NCBI RefSeq assembly: GCF_917563915.1
Contig: NZ_CAKJTI010000001.1
Span: 1 to 64,000, forward strand
Direction: 5' to 3'
DNA from: Bacillus rhizoplanae
Lineage (GTDB): Bacteria; Bacillota; Bacilli; Bacillales; Bacillaceae_G
Length of the DNA stretch: 64,000 nt
Of this stretch, positions 16,833 through 25,895 are shown one piece after another. A model generated the notes under the pieces. The model had not been told where the DNA came from. It ran no database searches and worked only from the letters and a program-made list of their open reading frames with translations. Each line of letters begins with the position of its first letter. Within the stretch, counting starts at the first letter, position 1. A program made the translations under genes and the position numbers.

Positions 16833-17627
16833 ATGAGCCGACGTTTACAAGACAAAGTAATCGTCATCACAGGAGCTTCAAGTGGAATTGGAGAAGAGCT
16901 AGCGATGCAAGTAGCGGAGCAAGGTGCAATCACTGTACTAATTGCTCGTACAGAAGAAAAACTGCGAGCGCTTAAGCAAAAAATTGAAACAGCATATCGT
17001 ACTTCTTGTCATTACTATGTTTTGGATGTAAGTAATGAAGAAGAAGTGGAGCGTGTTTTTACACAAGTACTTCAGGATATAGGGCATATTGATGTATTAG
17101 TCAATAATGCTGGTTTTGGTGTTTTTAAAACATTTGCTGATGCATCCGTGCAAGAAGTAAAGGATATATTCGATGTAAATGTATTTGGTTTAGTAGCATG
17201 TACGAAGGCAGTTTTGACTCATATGATTGAACAAGGTAGTGGACATATTGTGAATATCGCTTCACTAGCAGGGAAAATTGCAACGCCGAAATCAAGTGCA
17301 TATGCAGCAACAAAGCATGCAGTATTAGGATTTACAAATAGTTTGCGCATGGAACTTGCAAATACAAACATTACTGTAACAGCAATTAATCCAGGTCCAA
17401 TTGATACAAACTTCCATACGATAGCAGATCAATCTGGTACATACGTAAAAAGTGTCGGACGTTACATATTAAAACCAAATTATGTAGCGCAGCAAATTGT
17501 AAAAGCAATCGAAATGAAAAAGCGTGAAGTAAATTTACCGAAGTGGATGAATTTAGGACCGATTATTTTTTCATTGTTTCCAAGGTTATTCGAGCGTGTA
17601 GCTGGAAAATCATTAAGTAAAAAATAG
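16833..17627 (+). CDS. yqjQ: Short-chain dehydrogenase/reductase (YqjQ-like)
   Basis: This is a classical SDR oxidoreductase of 264 residues. The cofactor motif VITGASSGIGEELA is near 11, NNAGFGVF is near 90, and the catalytic Ser and YxxxK lie in NIASLAGKIATPKSSAYAATKHA near 139. The ATG at 16833 is preferred because taggtga, which overlaps the yqjP stop, then serves as ribosome site; a GTG at 16824 is the alternative. Position and partner match B. subtilis yqjQ. A strong terminator follows. Confidence 0.82.
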   Translation: MSRRLQDKVIVITGASSGIGEELAMQVAEQGAITVLIARTEEKLRALKQKIETAYRTSCHYYVLDVSNEEEVERVFTQVLQDIGHIDVLVNNAGFGVFKTFADASVQEVKDIFDVNVFGLVACTKAVLTHMIEQGSGHIVNIASLAGKIATPKSSAYAATKHAVLGFTNSLRMELANTNITVTAINPGPIDTNFHTIADQSGTYVKSVGRYILKPNYVAQQIVKAIEMKKREVNLPKWMNLGPIIFSLFPRLFERVAGKSLSKK

Positions 17628-17659
17628 GAGATTCTCTTTTTGAGAATCTCCTATTTTTT
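17621..17659. terminator. Terminator after yqjQ
   Basis: AAAATAGGAGATTCTC pairs with its complement around TTTTT and is followed by a T run. Confidence 0.85.
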
Positions 17660-17720
17660 ATTAATTAAATTTTTTATTGCTGATTTTAGTTCAATATTTT
17701 CTTTGGAATAATGTCCGTCT

Positions 17721-17906
17721 TTAAGATAACGTAATATATTCGTATACAACATCCTCTATAGCCTCATACAAATCAATCTCTGTATTATTAGAAACTATGT
17801 TTTGAATACGTTTTATAAGCATTTTATAGTCTTCTTGTGAAGTTGGCGTGCATTGATATTGTTGAAAACTTTTTATAATCATTTTTTGGATTAGTTTTTC
17901 ATTCAT
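17721..17906 (-). CDS. yqzH: YqzH-like small protein
   Basis: This soluble, helical protein of 61 residues begins MNEKLIQKMIIKSFQQYQCT and ends IEDVVYEYITLS. The start at 17906 has aggtgggg 6 bases before it; a longer frame from a GTG at 17918 overlaps that site. Size and location between yqjQ and the following genes resemble the YqzH family of Bacillus. The function is unknown. Confidence 0.55.
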   Translation of the reverse strand: MNEKLIQKMIIKSFQQYQCTPTSQEDYKMLIKRIQNIVSNNTEIDLYEAIEDVVYEYITLS

Positions 17907-17984
17907 GATTTTCCCCACCTACATGTATATATGTATTGTTTTTATTGTACTTGAATTAGAAAAGAAAGTCTTTATATTGTTGTT

Positions 17985-18002
17985 TTTGCATAAAAATTCA
18001 TT
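17985..18002 (+). promoter_or_regulatory. ARG box upstream of argCJBDF
   Basis: The reverse strand reads AATGAATTTTTATGCAAA, one mismatch from the core of the ArgR/AhrC consensus. It lies about 75 bases before the argC promoter -35. A second weaker AT-rich match overlaps the promoter near 18055-18075. Confidence 0.6.
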
Positions 18003-18075
18003 CGTTTTAAAAGTTTTATTAGTAAAATGACTTTATTTATCGATTTTTATTATTTAAAAATTTATAAATATTTAA

Positions 18076-18104
18076 TTGACTCTATAAATATACAATATTA
18101 TAAT
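18076..18104 (+). promoter_or_regulatory. SigA promoter of argCJBDF
   Basis: TTGACT at 18076-18081 and TATAAT at 18099-18104 are separated by exactly 17 bases, 35 bases before the argC start. Confidence 0.8.
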
Positions 18105-18138
18105 CATACTTAAATCTAAAAGGTAATGAGGAGGAATT

Positions 18139-19176
18139 ATGAAAGCGGCAATTATTGGGGCGACTGGATACGGAGGACTTGAGCTTTTACGGTTATTAAC
18201 ACATCATCCAAGCTTTACAGTGACATCAGTACATTCTTTTTCGCAAATTGGAGAAGTCATGACAGCACCTTATCCCCATTTATCTACTTTTGTTTCTCAT
18301 ACATTAGCAGAGGTAGATGTTGAAGGGATTGCGAAAGAAGCAGATCTTGTATTTTTAGCAACACCGGCTGGGGTGTCAGCAAATTTGACTCCAAGTTTAC
18401 TAGAAGCGGGTATGAGAGTTATTGATTTATCAGGAGATTTTCGAATTCGAAAGCCGTTTATATATGAAGAGTGGTATAAAAAAGAAGCTGCGAAAGAAGA
18501 AGTGTTACAACAAGCTGTGTATGGATTAACGGAGTGGAAAAAAGGTGAGATCGCAACAGCAAACTTAATTGCGAATCCAGGATGTTATGCAACTGCAACA
18601 TTACTGGCGGCAGCTCCTTTAGTAAAAAACGGAATAATTGAAGTGGATTCACTTATTATTGATGCAAAATCAGGAGTTTCTGGAGCTGGAAAGACACCAA
18701 CAAGTATGACGCATTTCCCAGAAATGCACGATAATTTATACATTTATAAAGTAAATGAACATCAGCATGTTCCGGAAATTGAGCAAATGTTACAAGAGTG
18801 GGATGAGAGCATGAAACCAATCACATTTAGTACACACCTTATTCCGATTACAAGGGGAATTATGGTAACACTCTATGCAAAGGCAAAGCAAGAGATAACA
18901 GATGTTACACTTCAGCAAATTTATGAAGAGAGTTATTGTCACTCACCGTTTGTAAGAATACGAGAAAAGGGAGTTTTTCCAAGCCCGAAAGAAGTAAGGG
19001 GATCTAACTTTTGTGATATCGGAACAGCTTACGATAAGCGGACGGGACGAATTACGATTGTAGCAGTCATTGATAATGTAATGAAGGGTGCAGCTGGGCA
19101 GGCGGTACAAAATGCAAATATATTGGCAGGAGTGAAAGAAACGGAGAATTTACATTTAATGCCGCTATATCCGTAA
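18139..19176 (+). CDS. argC: N-acetyl-gamma-glutamyl-phosphate reductase
   Basis: This is the third step of arginine synthesis, reducing N-acetylglutamyl phosphate to the semialdehyde. It has 345 residues. The nucleotide motif IIGATGYGGLELLRLL is at 5-20 and the catalytic Cys lies in ANPGCYATATLL near 150. SGVSGAGKTP is near 180 and the HQHVPEIEQ substrate region near 212. It is the first gene of argCJBDF with a gaggagg site; argJ starts 12 bases after it. Confidence 0.95.
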   Translation: MKAAIIGATGYGGLELLRLLTHHPSFTVTSVHSFSQIGEVMTAPYPHLSTFVSHTLAEVDVEGIAKEADLVFLATPAGVSANLTPSLLEAGMRVIDLSGDFRIRKPFIYEEWYKKEAAKEEVLQQAVYGLTEWKKGEIATANLIANPGCYATATLLAAAPLVKNGIIEVDSLIIDAKSGVSGAGKTPTSMTHFPEMHDNLYIYKVNEHQHVPEIEQMLQEWDESMKPITFSTHLIPITRGIMVTLYAKAKQEITDVTLQQIYEESYCHSPFVRIREKGVFPSPKEVRGSNFCDIGTAYDKRTGRITIVAVIDNVMKGAAGQAVQNANILAGVKETENLHLMPLYP

Positions 19177-19188
19177 GGGGGAAGAATC

Positions 19189-20412
19189 ATGATTGAAACA
19201 TTATTATGCACGAAGATAGAAAACGGTTCGATTGTAACACCAAAAGGATTTGCAGCAATTGGAATTCATGCAGGGTTAAGAAAAGAGAGAAAAGATATAG
19301 GAGCAATTGTGTGTGAAGTGCCAGCTAGCTGTGCGGCTGTTTATACACAAAATCAATTTCAAGCAGCTCCTCTTATTGTTACGAAAGAAAGTATTGCTGC
19401 CAAGGAAAAATTACAAGCAATTATTGTCAATAGTGCAAATGCAAATTCTTGTACAGGCGAACAAGGACTACAAGATGCATATGAAATGCGTACCTTAGCA
19501 GCTAAGCAGTTTCATTTAGAGGAGCATTATGTTGCGGTAGCGTCTACAGGAGTCATTGGGGAGCCTCTGCCAATGGAGAAAGTGAGAAATGGTATTTCTT
19601 TTTTACAACCATCAAAAGAAGTAGAGATTGCGGCATCATTTTATGAAGCGATTTTGACAACAGATTTAGTTGCGAAACAATCGTGCTATAAGCTCTCTAT
19701 TGAAGGAAAAGAAGTTGCAATTGCCGGGGCTGCAAAAGGTTCAGGGATGATTCACCCGAATATGGCAACGATGCTTGGGTTTATTACGACTGATGTAAAT
19801 ATAGAAAGTGAAGCGTTGCAAAGAGCGTTATCTCAAATTACGAATCACACATTTAATCAAATTACAGTCGATGGAGATACATCTACAAATGATATGGTAC
19901 TTGTTATGGCAAGCGGCCTATCAAACACAACTGCAATATGTGAAGAACATCCAGAATGGGAGAAGTTTTTGATGGCACTTGAAAAGGTGTGTGAAGATTT
20001 AGCAAAGCAAATTGCGAAAGATGGAGAAGGGGCAACAAAGTTAATTGAAGTAAATGTGCATGGCACACGCACTGTAGAAGAAGCAAATATGATTGCGAAG
20101 AAAATTGTCGGTTCCAATCTTGTAAAAGTAGCTGTATACGGCGAAGATGCAAACTGGGGCCGTATTATTAGCGCAATTGGACAAAGCGGCATTGTAATTG
20201 AAACGAGTACGGTGGATATTAATGTTCAGTCGATTGCAGTATTAAAAGGTAGTGAACCGCAACATTTTTCAGAAGAAGAGATGAAACAACTGTTACAGCA
20301 ATCAGAGATTGTTATAGATGTATATGTACATCTTGGCAAAGCCAGTGGAAGAGCATGGGGATGCGATTTAAGTTATGAATATGTGAAAATTAATGCTTGT
20401 TATCGCACATAA
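19189..20412 (+). CDS. argJ: Bifunctional ornithine acetyltransferase / N-acetylglutamate synthase
   Basis: ArgJ moves the acetyl group from acetylornithine to glutamate and so recycles it. The protein has 407 residues. The self-cleavage site KGSGMIHPNMATMLGFI near 185-201 gives the alpha and beta chains, with the Thr nucleophile in MATML. The C-terminal NWGRIISAIGQSG and CHWGCDLSYEYVKINA-like end (here RAWGCDLSYEYVKINA) are typical. A gtaaggggg site precedes the ATG. Confidence 0.95.
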   Translation: MIETLLCTKIENGSIVTPKGFAAIGIHAGLRKERKDIGAIVCEVPASCAAVYTQNQFQAAPLIVTKESIAAKEKLQAIIVNSANANSCTGEQGLQDAYEMRTLAAKQFHLEEHYVAVASTGVIGEPLPMEKVRNGISFLQPSKEVEIAASFYEAILTTDLVAKQSCYKLSIEGKEVAIAGAAKGSGMIHPNMATMLGFITTDVNIESEALQRALSQITNHTFNQITVDGDTSTNDMVLVMASGLSNTTAICEEHPEWEKFLMALEKVCEDLAKQIAKDGEGATKLIEVNVHGTRTVEEANMIAKKIVGSNLVKVAVYGEDANWGRIISAIGQSGIVIETSTVDINVQSIAVLKGSEPQHFSEEEMKQLLQQSEIVIDVYVHLGKASGRAWGCDLSYEYVKINACYRT

Positions 20413-20423
20413 GGAGAGAAGAA

Positions 20424-21218
20424 ATGAGAGAGCGTATTGTAATAAAGTGTGGCGGTAGTATGTTAGCTCGTTTAGGCGAAACATTTTTTCAATGTATGAA
20501 ACAAATGGTAGAAATATATGACGTAATTGTTGTTCATGGCGGTGGGCCTGAAATTGATGCAATGCTAAACAAATTAAGTATCCCAATTGAAAAGAAAGAT
20601 GGACTGCGTGTAACAACAGCAGAGGTAATGGAAGTTGTGCAAATGGTTTTATGCGGTAGTACAAATAAGACATTTGTTTCAAAGTTAAATGAACAAGAAC
20701 TTGGAGCAATTGGATTATCCGGCTGTGATGGAAAGTTATTGCAAGTTGTTCCGTTAGAAGAGAAGTTTGGCTTTGTCGGTGAAGTACAATATGTTCAAAC
20801 AATGCTACTAGAACATTTGTTAGTAAATCAGTTTATTCCTGTTGTTGCACCAGTTGGAGTCATGGGTGGACAGGTATACAACGTCAATGCAGATACAGCG
20901 GCAGCAGCAATTGCGACAGCGATGAATGCGGCTAAGTTAATTTTTATTACAGATGTAGATGGGGTCATATGTAAGGAGCAGCTCCTTGCGAAAGCAGATG
21001 AAAGGCAGCTTCTAGACCTTATAGATAATGGAACGATTACTGGCGGAATGATTCCGAAAGTGAAAGCAGCACTAAAGTCACTAGAACTAGGTGTAAAGGA
21101 TGTTGTAATTGTAAACGGTACACAACGTTTTCTGACAAATAAAGGAGATTGGATTGGTACAACAATAAAAAAAGGGGGGATCTATAATGGGACAGCATGT
21201 TTTTCCAACATACAGTAG
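20424..21218 (+). CDS. argB: Acetylglutamate kinase
   Basis: This is the second step of arginine synthesis, phosphorylating N-acetylglutamate. It has 264 residues. The phosphate-binding motifs VIKCGGSML near 5 and [13 protein letters not shown] near 40 are clear, as is FITDVDGV near 174. The ATG at 20424 is chosen because aaggagag lies before it; an in-frame ATG at 20397 lies within argJ. The 3' end overlaps argD by 32 bases, so the last about 10 residues ([11 protein letters not shown]) are read from the argD start region in another frame. Confidence 0.93.
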   Translation: MRERIVIKCGGSMLARLGETFFQCMKQMVEIYDVIVVHGGGPEIDAMLNKLSIPIEKKDGLRVTTAEVMEVVQMVLCGSTNKTFVSKLNEQELGAIGLSGCDGKLLQVVPLEEKFGFVGEVQYVQTMLLEHLLVNQFIPVVAPVGVMGGQVYNVNADTAAAAIATAMNAAKLIFITDVDGVICKEQLLAKADERQLLDLIDNGTITGGMIPKVKAALKSLELGVKDVVIVNGTQRFLTNKGDWIGTTIKKGGIYNGTACFSNIQ

Positions 21219-22341
21219 ACGAAACATTGAAATTGTAAAAGGTAGCGGCACAAAGGTTACAGATAAACACGGAAAGCAATATTTAGATTTCACTTCTGGA
21301 ATTGCGGTATGCAATTTAGGACATTGTCATCCAGAGGTGGTAAATGCTGTGGAAGAACAGTTAAAGACAATATGGCATATTTCAAATTTATTTCCACATA
21401 CAGTACAAGAAGAAGTCGCTGCATTGTTAACGAAAGATCGAGAATTAGACTATGCATTTTTTTGTAATAGCGGAGCTGAAGCGAATGAAGCCGCGCTGAA
21501 ATTAGCGCGTAAGCATACAGGGAAATCAGTCGTGATTACGTGTAAACAATCGTTTCACGGACGAACGTTTGGAACAATGAGTGCAACAGGACAATCTAAA
21601 ATCCATGATGGATTCGGCCCGCTCCTCCCAAGTTTTCTGCATCTTCCTTTTAATGATATTGCTGCGTTTCAAGAAGCGATGAATGAAGAAGTCGCAGCTG
21701 TTATGGTTGAAGTTGTGCAGGGAGAAGGTGGCGTTCTTCCTGCAGATATCACATTTTTACGAGAAATCGAGAAGTTGTGTCATGCGTACGGGGCACTTTA
21801 TATCATTGATGAAGTGCAAACAGGAATCGGAAGAACAGGGACATTATTTGCATATGAACAAATGGGGATTTCTCCCGATATTGTCACCGTTGCAAAAGCA
21901 CTTGGGAATGGTATTCCAGTTGGAGCGATGCTTGGTAAGAAAGAGTTAGGATCTGTTTTTTCCCCGGGAACGCATGGTTCGACGTTTGGTGGGAATTTTA
22001 TCGCTATGACAGCTGCAAAAGAAGTATTACAAATTATTTCACAGTCTTCTTTTTTGCAAGAAGTACAAGAAAAGGGAGCATATTTTTTACGAAAATTACA
22101 AGAAGAATTACAGGATATGAATTGGATTATTGATATTCGCGGGAAAGGGCTTATGATTGGGGTTGTTTGTAAGGGAGAAGTTAGCGCTATGATAGCGGCG
22201 TTAGAGCAAGAAGGGCTTCTTGTTTTGCAAGCTGGGCCCAATGTACTGCGTATATTACCGCCACTTATCGTAACGAAAGAAGAAATCGATGAAGCAGTGC
22301 ATATGATGAATCGTGTATGTAAACAAGTATTGATTAAATAG
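21187..22341 (+). CDS. argD: Acetylornithine aminotransferase
   Basis: This PLP enzyme converts N-acetylglutamate semialdehyde to acetylornithine. It has 384 residues of class III aminotransferase fold. [18 protein letters not shown] is near 98, the PLP aspartate in [13 protein letters not shown] near 210, and the Schiff-base Lys in [14 protein letters not shown] near 240. The start overlaps argB, and a ggggggatct site lies ahead of the ATG. Confidence 0.94.
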   Translation: MGQHVFPTYSRRNIEIVKGSGTKVTDKHGKQYLDFTSGIAVCNLGHCHPEVVNAVEEQLKTIWHISNLFPHTVQEEVAALLTKDRELDYAFFCNSGAEANEAALKLARKHTGKSVVITCKQSFHGRTFGTMSATGQSKIHDGFGPLLPSFLHLPFNDIAAFQEAMNEEVAAVMVEVVQGEGGVLPADITFLREIEKLCHAYGALYIIDEVQTGIGRTGTLFAYEQMGISPDIVTVAKALGNGIPVGAMLGKKELGSVFSPGTHGSTFGGNFIAMTAAKEVLQIISQSSFLQEVQEKGAYFLRKLQEELQDMNWIIDIRGKGLMIGVVCKGEVSAMIAALEQEGLLVLQAGPNVLRILPPLIVTKEEIDEAVHMMNRVCKQVLIK

Positions 22342-22354
22342 AGGGGGAATTCGT

Positions 22355-23305
22355 ATGAAAACAATGTCTGTACCTAAACTTCAAACAAAGGATATTTTAA
22401 CATTAGAAGAATTAACGAAAGAAGAAATAATTGCAATTATTGAATTTGCGAAGTATGTAAAAAAAGAAAAAACATTGGCCTTGTTAAATGGTAAAATTTT
22501 AGGATTAATCTTTGACAAACATTCTACTCGTACGCGTGTATCATTTGAAGCTGGTATGATTCAGCTTGGAGGACATGGTATGTTTTTAAGCGGGAAAGAA
22601 TTGCAGCTCGGCAGAGGAGAAAGCATTGCAGATACGGCCAAAGTGTTGTCACAATATATTGACGGAATTATGATACGAACATTTTCACATGCAGAAGTAG
22701 AAGAATTAGCAAAGGAAGCGACAATTCCAATTATTAATGGATTAACAGATGATCACCATCCATGTCAAGCGCTTGCGGATTTAATGACGATTTATGAAGA
22801 AGTGAATACATTCCAAGATATCAAACTTGCTTATGTTGGAGATGGAAATAATGTTTGTCATTCATTGCTGCTTGCGAGTGCGAAAGTGGGAATGAATATT
22901 ACAGTTGCAACGCCTCCAGGATATGAAGCGGATGAAGAGATTGTGAAACGTGCGATAGAAATTGCAAAGGGAACAGGAGCTAAAATTGAAGTTACGTATA
23001 ATCCAAAAGAAGCTGTTAAAGAAGCAGATTTTATTTATACAGACGTTTGGATGAGCATGGGTCAAGAAGATAGTAAGGAGAAATATGAATTATTTCAGCC
23101 ATATCAAGTAAACGAGCAGCTCACTCAGTATGCAAAATCAACCTATCGTTTCTTACATTGTTTGCCCGCTCATCGTGAAGAAGAAGTAACCGCAGCAATT
23201 ATTGATGGACCACAATCAATTGTATTTCAGCAAGCCGGCAATCGTTTGCATGTACAAAAGGCATTATTAGTCAGTTTATTACAAGAAAAACAACCTTCTT
23301 CATAA
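22355..23305 (+). CDS. argF: Ornithine carbamoyltransferase
   Basis: This enzyme joins carbamoyl phosphate and ornithine to citrulline. It has 316 residues. The carbamoyl-phosphate loop [11 protein letters not shown] is near 51, HPCQALADL near 132, the ornithine SMG loop in VWMSMGQE near 229, and [10 protein letters not shown] near 266. It closes the argCJBDF operon; the terminator stem includes the stop codon. No carAB, argG or argH lies in this window. Confidence 0.95.
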   Translation: MKTMSVPKLQTKDILTLEELTKEEIIAIIEFAKYVKKEKTLALLNGKILGLIFDKHSTRTRVSFEAGMIQLGGHGMFLSGKELQLGRGESIADTAKVLSQYIDGIMIRTFSHAEVEELAKEATIPIINGLTDDHHPCQALADLMTIYEEVNTFQDIKLAYVGDGNNVCHSLLLASAKVGMNITVATPPGYEADEEIVKRAIEIAKGTGAKIEVTYNPKEAVKEADFIYTDVWMSMGQEDSKEKYELFQPYQVNEQLTQYAKSTYRFLHCLPAHREEEVTAAIIDGPQSIVFQQAGNRLHVQKALLVSLLQEKQPSS

Positions 23306-23322
23306 TAGAAGGTTGTTTTTTA
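23286..23322 (+). terminator. Terminator of argCJBDF
   Basis: AAAAACAACCTTCT pairs with AGAAGGTTGTTTTT; the argF TAA is in the loop. Confidence 0.9.
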
Positions 23323-23409
23323 TTCAAAATGTCTTATTGAGATTTCGCATTTTCTCTTTGTATACTTTATAATAGTAAATAACAGAAAAATATAAGAGAG
23401 ATGATTCAG

Positions 23410-23961
23410 ATGCGAGTAACTAAGAAAACGTATTCATTCTTTCAGCGTATTTGGCGAGGAATGAAGTTAAATTATTATAAATTATTACGTGCACCAGAAG
23501 GTGCGAAAATTGTATCAAGAGGATTTGCTGTTGGTTTTGGAATAGAAATGCTAGTTATTCATACAGCCTCTCTCGTATATCTTATTTTTTATCCGCTCGT
23601 TCGATTATTGAAAGGTTCGTTTCCTGCAGCTGTTATCGGTAATCTTATTGGAAAAGCAACATTTTTACCTGTTATTCTAATTCCTTTCGCACATGCACTT
23701 GGAAAACTTATTTATCCATTTGAAGTAAAAACAATGCCGTATCACCACTATACAATAAAAGACTTTTTTTCAAGTGATGGGCTAACGGTGTTAAGAAACC
23801 TATTACAAAACGAATTGTATGTAATAATCGGAATGACAATTATAGGAATTGTATTCGGCATACTTGCTTATTTTGTTATGTACTATTTATACGAGAAAAA
23901 CCGCAAACTGAGATTGACAAGAAGAAAGAAACAAATAAAAAGGCCCATTACACAAATATAA
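23410..23961 (+). CDS. DUF2062 domain membrane protein
   Basis: This 183-residue protein carries the DUF2062 pattern (basic head, then GAKIVSRGFAVGFGIEMLVIHTASLVYLIFYPLVRLLKGSFPAAVIGNLIGKATFLP near 37-93) with three or four hydrophobic segments and a very basic tail (RKLRLTRRKKQIKR). An in-frame ATG at 23401 is an alternative start. A TATAAT lies about 40 bases before. The function is unknown; it is a single gene behind argF. Confidence 0.7.
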   Translation: MRVTKKTYSFFQRIWRGMKLNYYKLLRAPEGAKIVSRGFAVGFGIEMLVIHTASLVYLIFYPLVRLLKGSFPAAVIGNLIGKATFLPVILIPFAHALGKLIYPFEVKTMPYHHYTIKDFFSSDGLTVLRNLLQNELYVIIGMTIIGIVFGILAYFVMYYLYEKNRKLRLTRRKKQIKRPITQI

Positions 23962-24015
23962 TGAATGCACATCAAATTTCCCTTTTGAATATGCTTTTAA
24001 AAAGGGGGGAAGTTG

Positions 24016-24171
24016 ATGTTTTTTTCTTATTATGCTCCTAGGTACTATCCGCATATTGTATATTATTCTGTCCCATACGTAAGACAGATGCAACCATCAC
24101 AAGAAAATAAACCGTATTTAACTACTTGGCCGTATTCCAATGTATATTATGGAAATTATTACGAAACATAA
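24016..24171 (+). CDS. Tyrosine-rich 51-residue protein
   Basis: The frame starts at an ATG preceded by a strong aaagggggg site and ends in a TAA that leads into a terminator. Tyr makes up about a quarter of residues, in pairs (SYYAPRYYPHIVYYSVPYV ... VYYGNYYET). No domain is recognised. Tyr-rich small proteins in Bacillus are often spore-coat components that can be cross-linked, but that is only a suggestion here. Confidence 0.6.
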   Translation: MFFSYYAPRYYPHIVYYSVPYVRQMQPSQENKPYLTTWPYSNVYYGNYYET

Positions 24172-24197
24172 AGCTGCTTCTAGATAGAAGCAGCTTT
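24170..24197. terminator. Convergent terminator between the Tyr-rich gene and the MarR gene
   Basis: AAAGCTGCTTCT/AGAAGCAGCTTT around AGAT overlaps the ends of both genes. Confidence 0.8.
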
Positions 24198-24642
24198 ATA
24201 TATTTGCTTTCATAATTAAGTTTTGAATTGTTTGTAGCGAATGGGTAAGTTGTTCCCGGTCGCTTGCTGATAACGTTTGTAAATTTTCTTTCAGTTTTTC
24301 TAAAAGGAATTGTTTGTATTGATTTACTAATAATTTCCCTTCAGCTGTAAGAGACATTAAAATAACACGCCGATCTTTTTCGCTATAATGGCGCTCTACA
24401 AGTTCTTCTTGAATGAGTTTGTTTAGCAATGGTGTCATATTCGGTCTCGAAATAGCTAGACGTTTTCCGATTTCTGAAACTGCTAATGTATCTCGTTCAT
24501 GCAATAACAATAACACCTGTGTATGTGATGGTGGCATATGTCGACGAGAAGAGAACTCTCCAGGAAGCATAAACTTGCGATAAAAAAGAGGCACTAACGA
24601 AAGAAGATGATCAACGATACGCTCCCACTCACGTGACTCCAT
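24196..24642 (-). CDS. MarR family transcriptional regulator
   Basis: This 148-residue winged-helix protein shows the MarR layout: dimer helix at the N-terminus, DNA-binding helices LAVSEIGKRLAISRPNMTPLLNKLIQEELVERHYSEKDRRVILMSLTAEG near 53-102, then a C-terminal dimer helix. The wing DRRVILMSLT is typical. A gaaggggg site precedes the ATG. No target gene is evident nearby; the regulator may act on itself or at a distance. Confidence 0.85.
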   Translation of the reverse strand: MESREWERIVDHLLSLVPLFYRKFMLPGEFSSRRHMPPSHTQVLLLLHERDTLAVSEIGKRLAISRPNMTPLLNKLIQEELVERHYSEKDRRVILMSLTAEGKLLVNQYKQFLLEKLKENLQTLSASDREQLTHSLQTIQNLIMKANI

Positions 24643-24709
24643 ATAACAGGCCCCCTTCTATTCTTATTGTAACAAAAAATCAAGATGTATAAAAATAGAA
24701 TTATTTGCT

Positions 24710-24838
24710 TTTATATTGATTCCGCTCAAACAAGCGGTATGTGTGAGTGGTACAAGATGGAAGCCCGTCTGTAAGGGCCCGATTGGTTCAACTAACCATA
24801 AGTAGGAAAACCGCCTACTTATGGAAGTTTCACTTTAT
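24710..24838 (+). repeat. bcr1-like repeat, variant stem copy
   Basis: The copy has CCGCTC...GCGG at its 5' side and the common GCCCGATTGGTTCAACTAACC. Its 3' stem is CATAAGTAGG/CCTACTTATG instead of CATCAGTGG/CCACTGATG. It ends TTTCACTTTAT inside the end of the SGNH hydrolase gene. The 5' border is uncertain by about 10 bases. Confidence 0.7.
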
Positions 24839-25598
24839 ATGATAACACTTGCTGTGCAAAGGATTCTGCAATTTTTTCATATCCTTTATCATTCGGATGA
24901 ACTTGGTCGTATAGTAAGTCTTTTTGATCAGTTGGTAATAATTTGCGAATTGGTAATACGAATGAAGGCTGATTTTCTTTTGAAATCGAATATATTGTTT
25001 TGTTCCAGCTATCTAAGAAAACATTTGCGTAAGAAGCAATGGAATCTTCGAGCTTTAATGGGTTATAGAGCTCAGAGAAAATGAGGAGTGCATTCGGATT
25101 AGACATACGAATGGTCTTTACGATGTTTTGTAAATCTCGTTCAAAACGATCTTTTTCTTCATTTAATAATTTCATTCCTTCCATAATACCAACATTTCTG
25201 TTTATGTGTAAAATGTTATTCCCACCAATACTAATTGTAATAATGTGGGCATCTTTTATTTTTTGTTTTACTTCTTCTGTTTGTATCATTTGAAGTAAAC
25301 CATCTGTTGTTAAACCATTTACAGCAAGGTTATCGACGGTAATTTGTTTTTGTAATTGCTCTTCTAATGTATGAGAAGCAATTTGTGTATATCCACCTTG
25401 TGTAGACCCGTAGCCTTTTGCGAGAGAATCGCCTAAGACAAGGTGATGAAGTGTTGCATCTGTTTGTGAATCAATCCAGTGCGGAGCAGTTGCTGCTGGA
25501 GATTCCTTTTGAACATTTGTCTCATGGTTCTTTTCATAATACAAAAATGTAATGATAAGAAGGAGGAGACAAAGTGCAGATAAAATGATCTTTTTCAT
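24819..25598 (-). CDS. SGNH/GDSL hydrolase, membrane-anchored or secreted
   Basis: This is a GDSL-type esterase or lipase of 259 residues. Residues 1-22 are a hydrophobic signal or anchor. Block I reads LVLGDSLAKGYGS near 53 with the nucleophile Ser, block III is SIGGNN near 122, and block V is DQVHPNDKGY near 237, with the catalytic Asp and His. The last six codons (YKVKLP) and stop come from the bcr1-like repeat, so the native end has been replaced. A strong aaggaggat site precedes the ATG. The substrate is unknown. Confidence 0.85.
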   Translation of the reverse strand: MKKIILSALCLLLLIITFLYYEKNHETNVQKESPAATAPHWIDSQTDATLHHLVLGDSLAKGYGSTQGGYTQIASHTLEEQLQKQITVDNLAVNGLTTDGLLQMIQTEEVKQKIKDAHIITISIGGNNILHINRNVGIMEGMKLLNEEKDRFERDLQNIVKTIRMSNPNALLIFSELYNPLKLEDSIASYANVFLDSWNKTIYSISKENQPSFVLPIRKLLPTDQKDLLYDQVHPNDKGYEKIAESFAQQVLSYKVKLP

Positions 25599-25895
25599 CG
25601 TTATATCCTCCTTATAAATGGTTATTGTACCATATTCATTAGAAGAAGTAATGGAGTAGGCATTATGACTTCAAAAAATTTTTACATTATTTTTACAGAA
25701 AATTTGTAGAAGTCTGTCAAAATTCGTTGACGATATAAATTACTGTTCGTTATGATAAATATCAGACGGGTAGATTTATTATGTTCTCACAAGAAGTAAG
25801 ACAACTAACTTCTTTAAGAATGTGATGGTGTGAAGGGATACACACCTAATATTCTACTTTGTTGCAGGGGATTATTTTATAAGGGGGATTTTTTT

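Noticed and set aside
20368-20802. 144-codon antisense frame over argB
   Set aside because: Shadow of argB with Leu/His-rich composition; argB itself has all family motifs.
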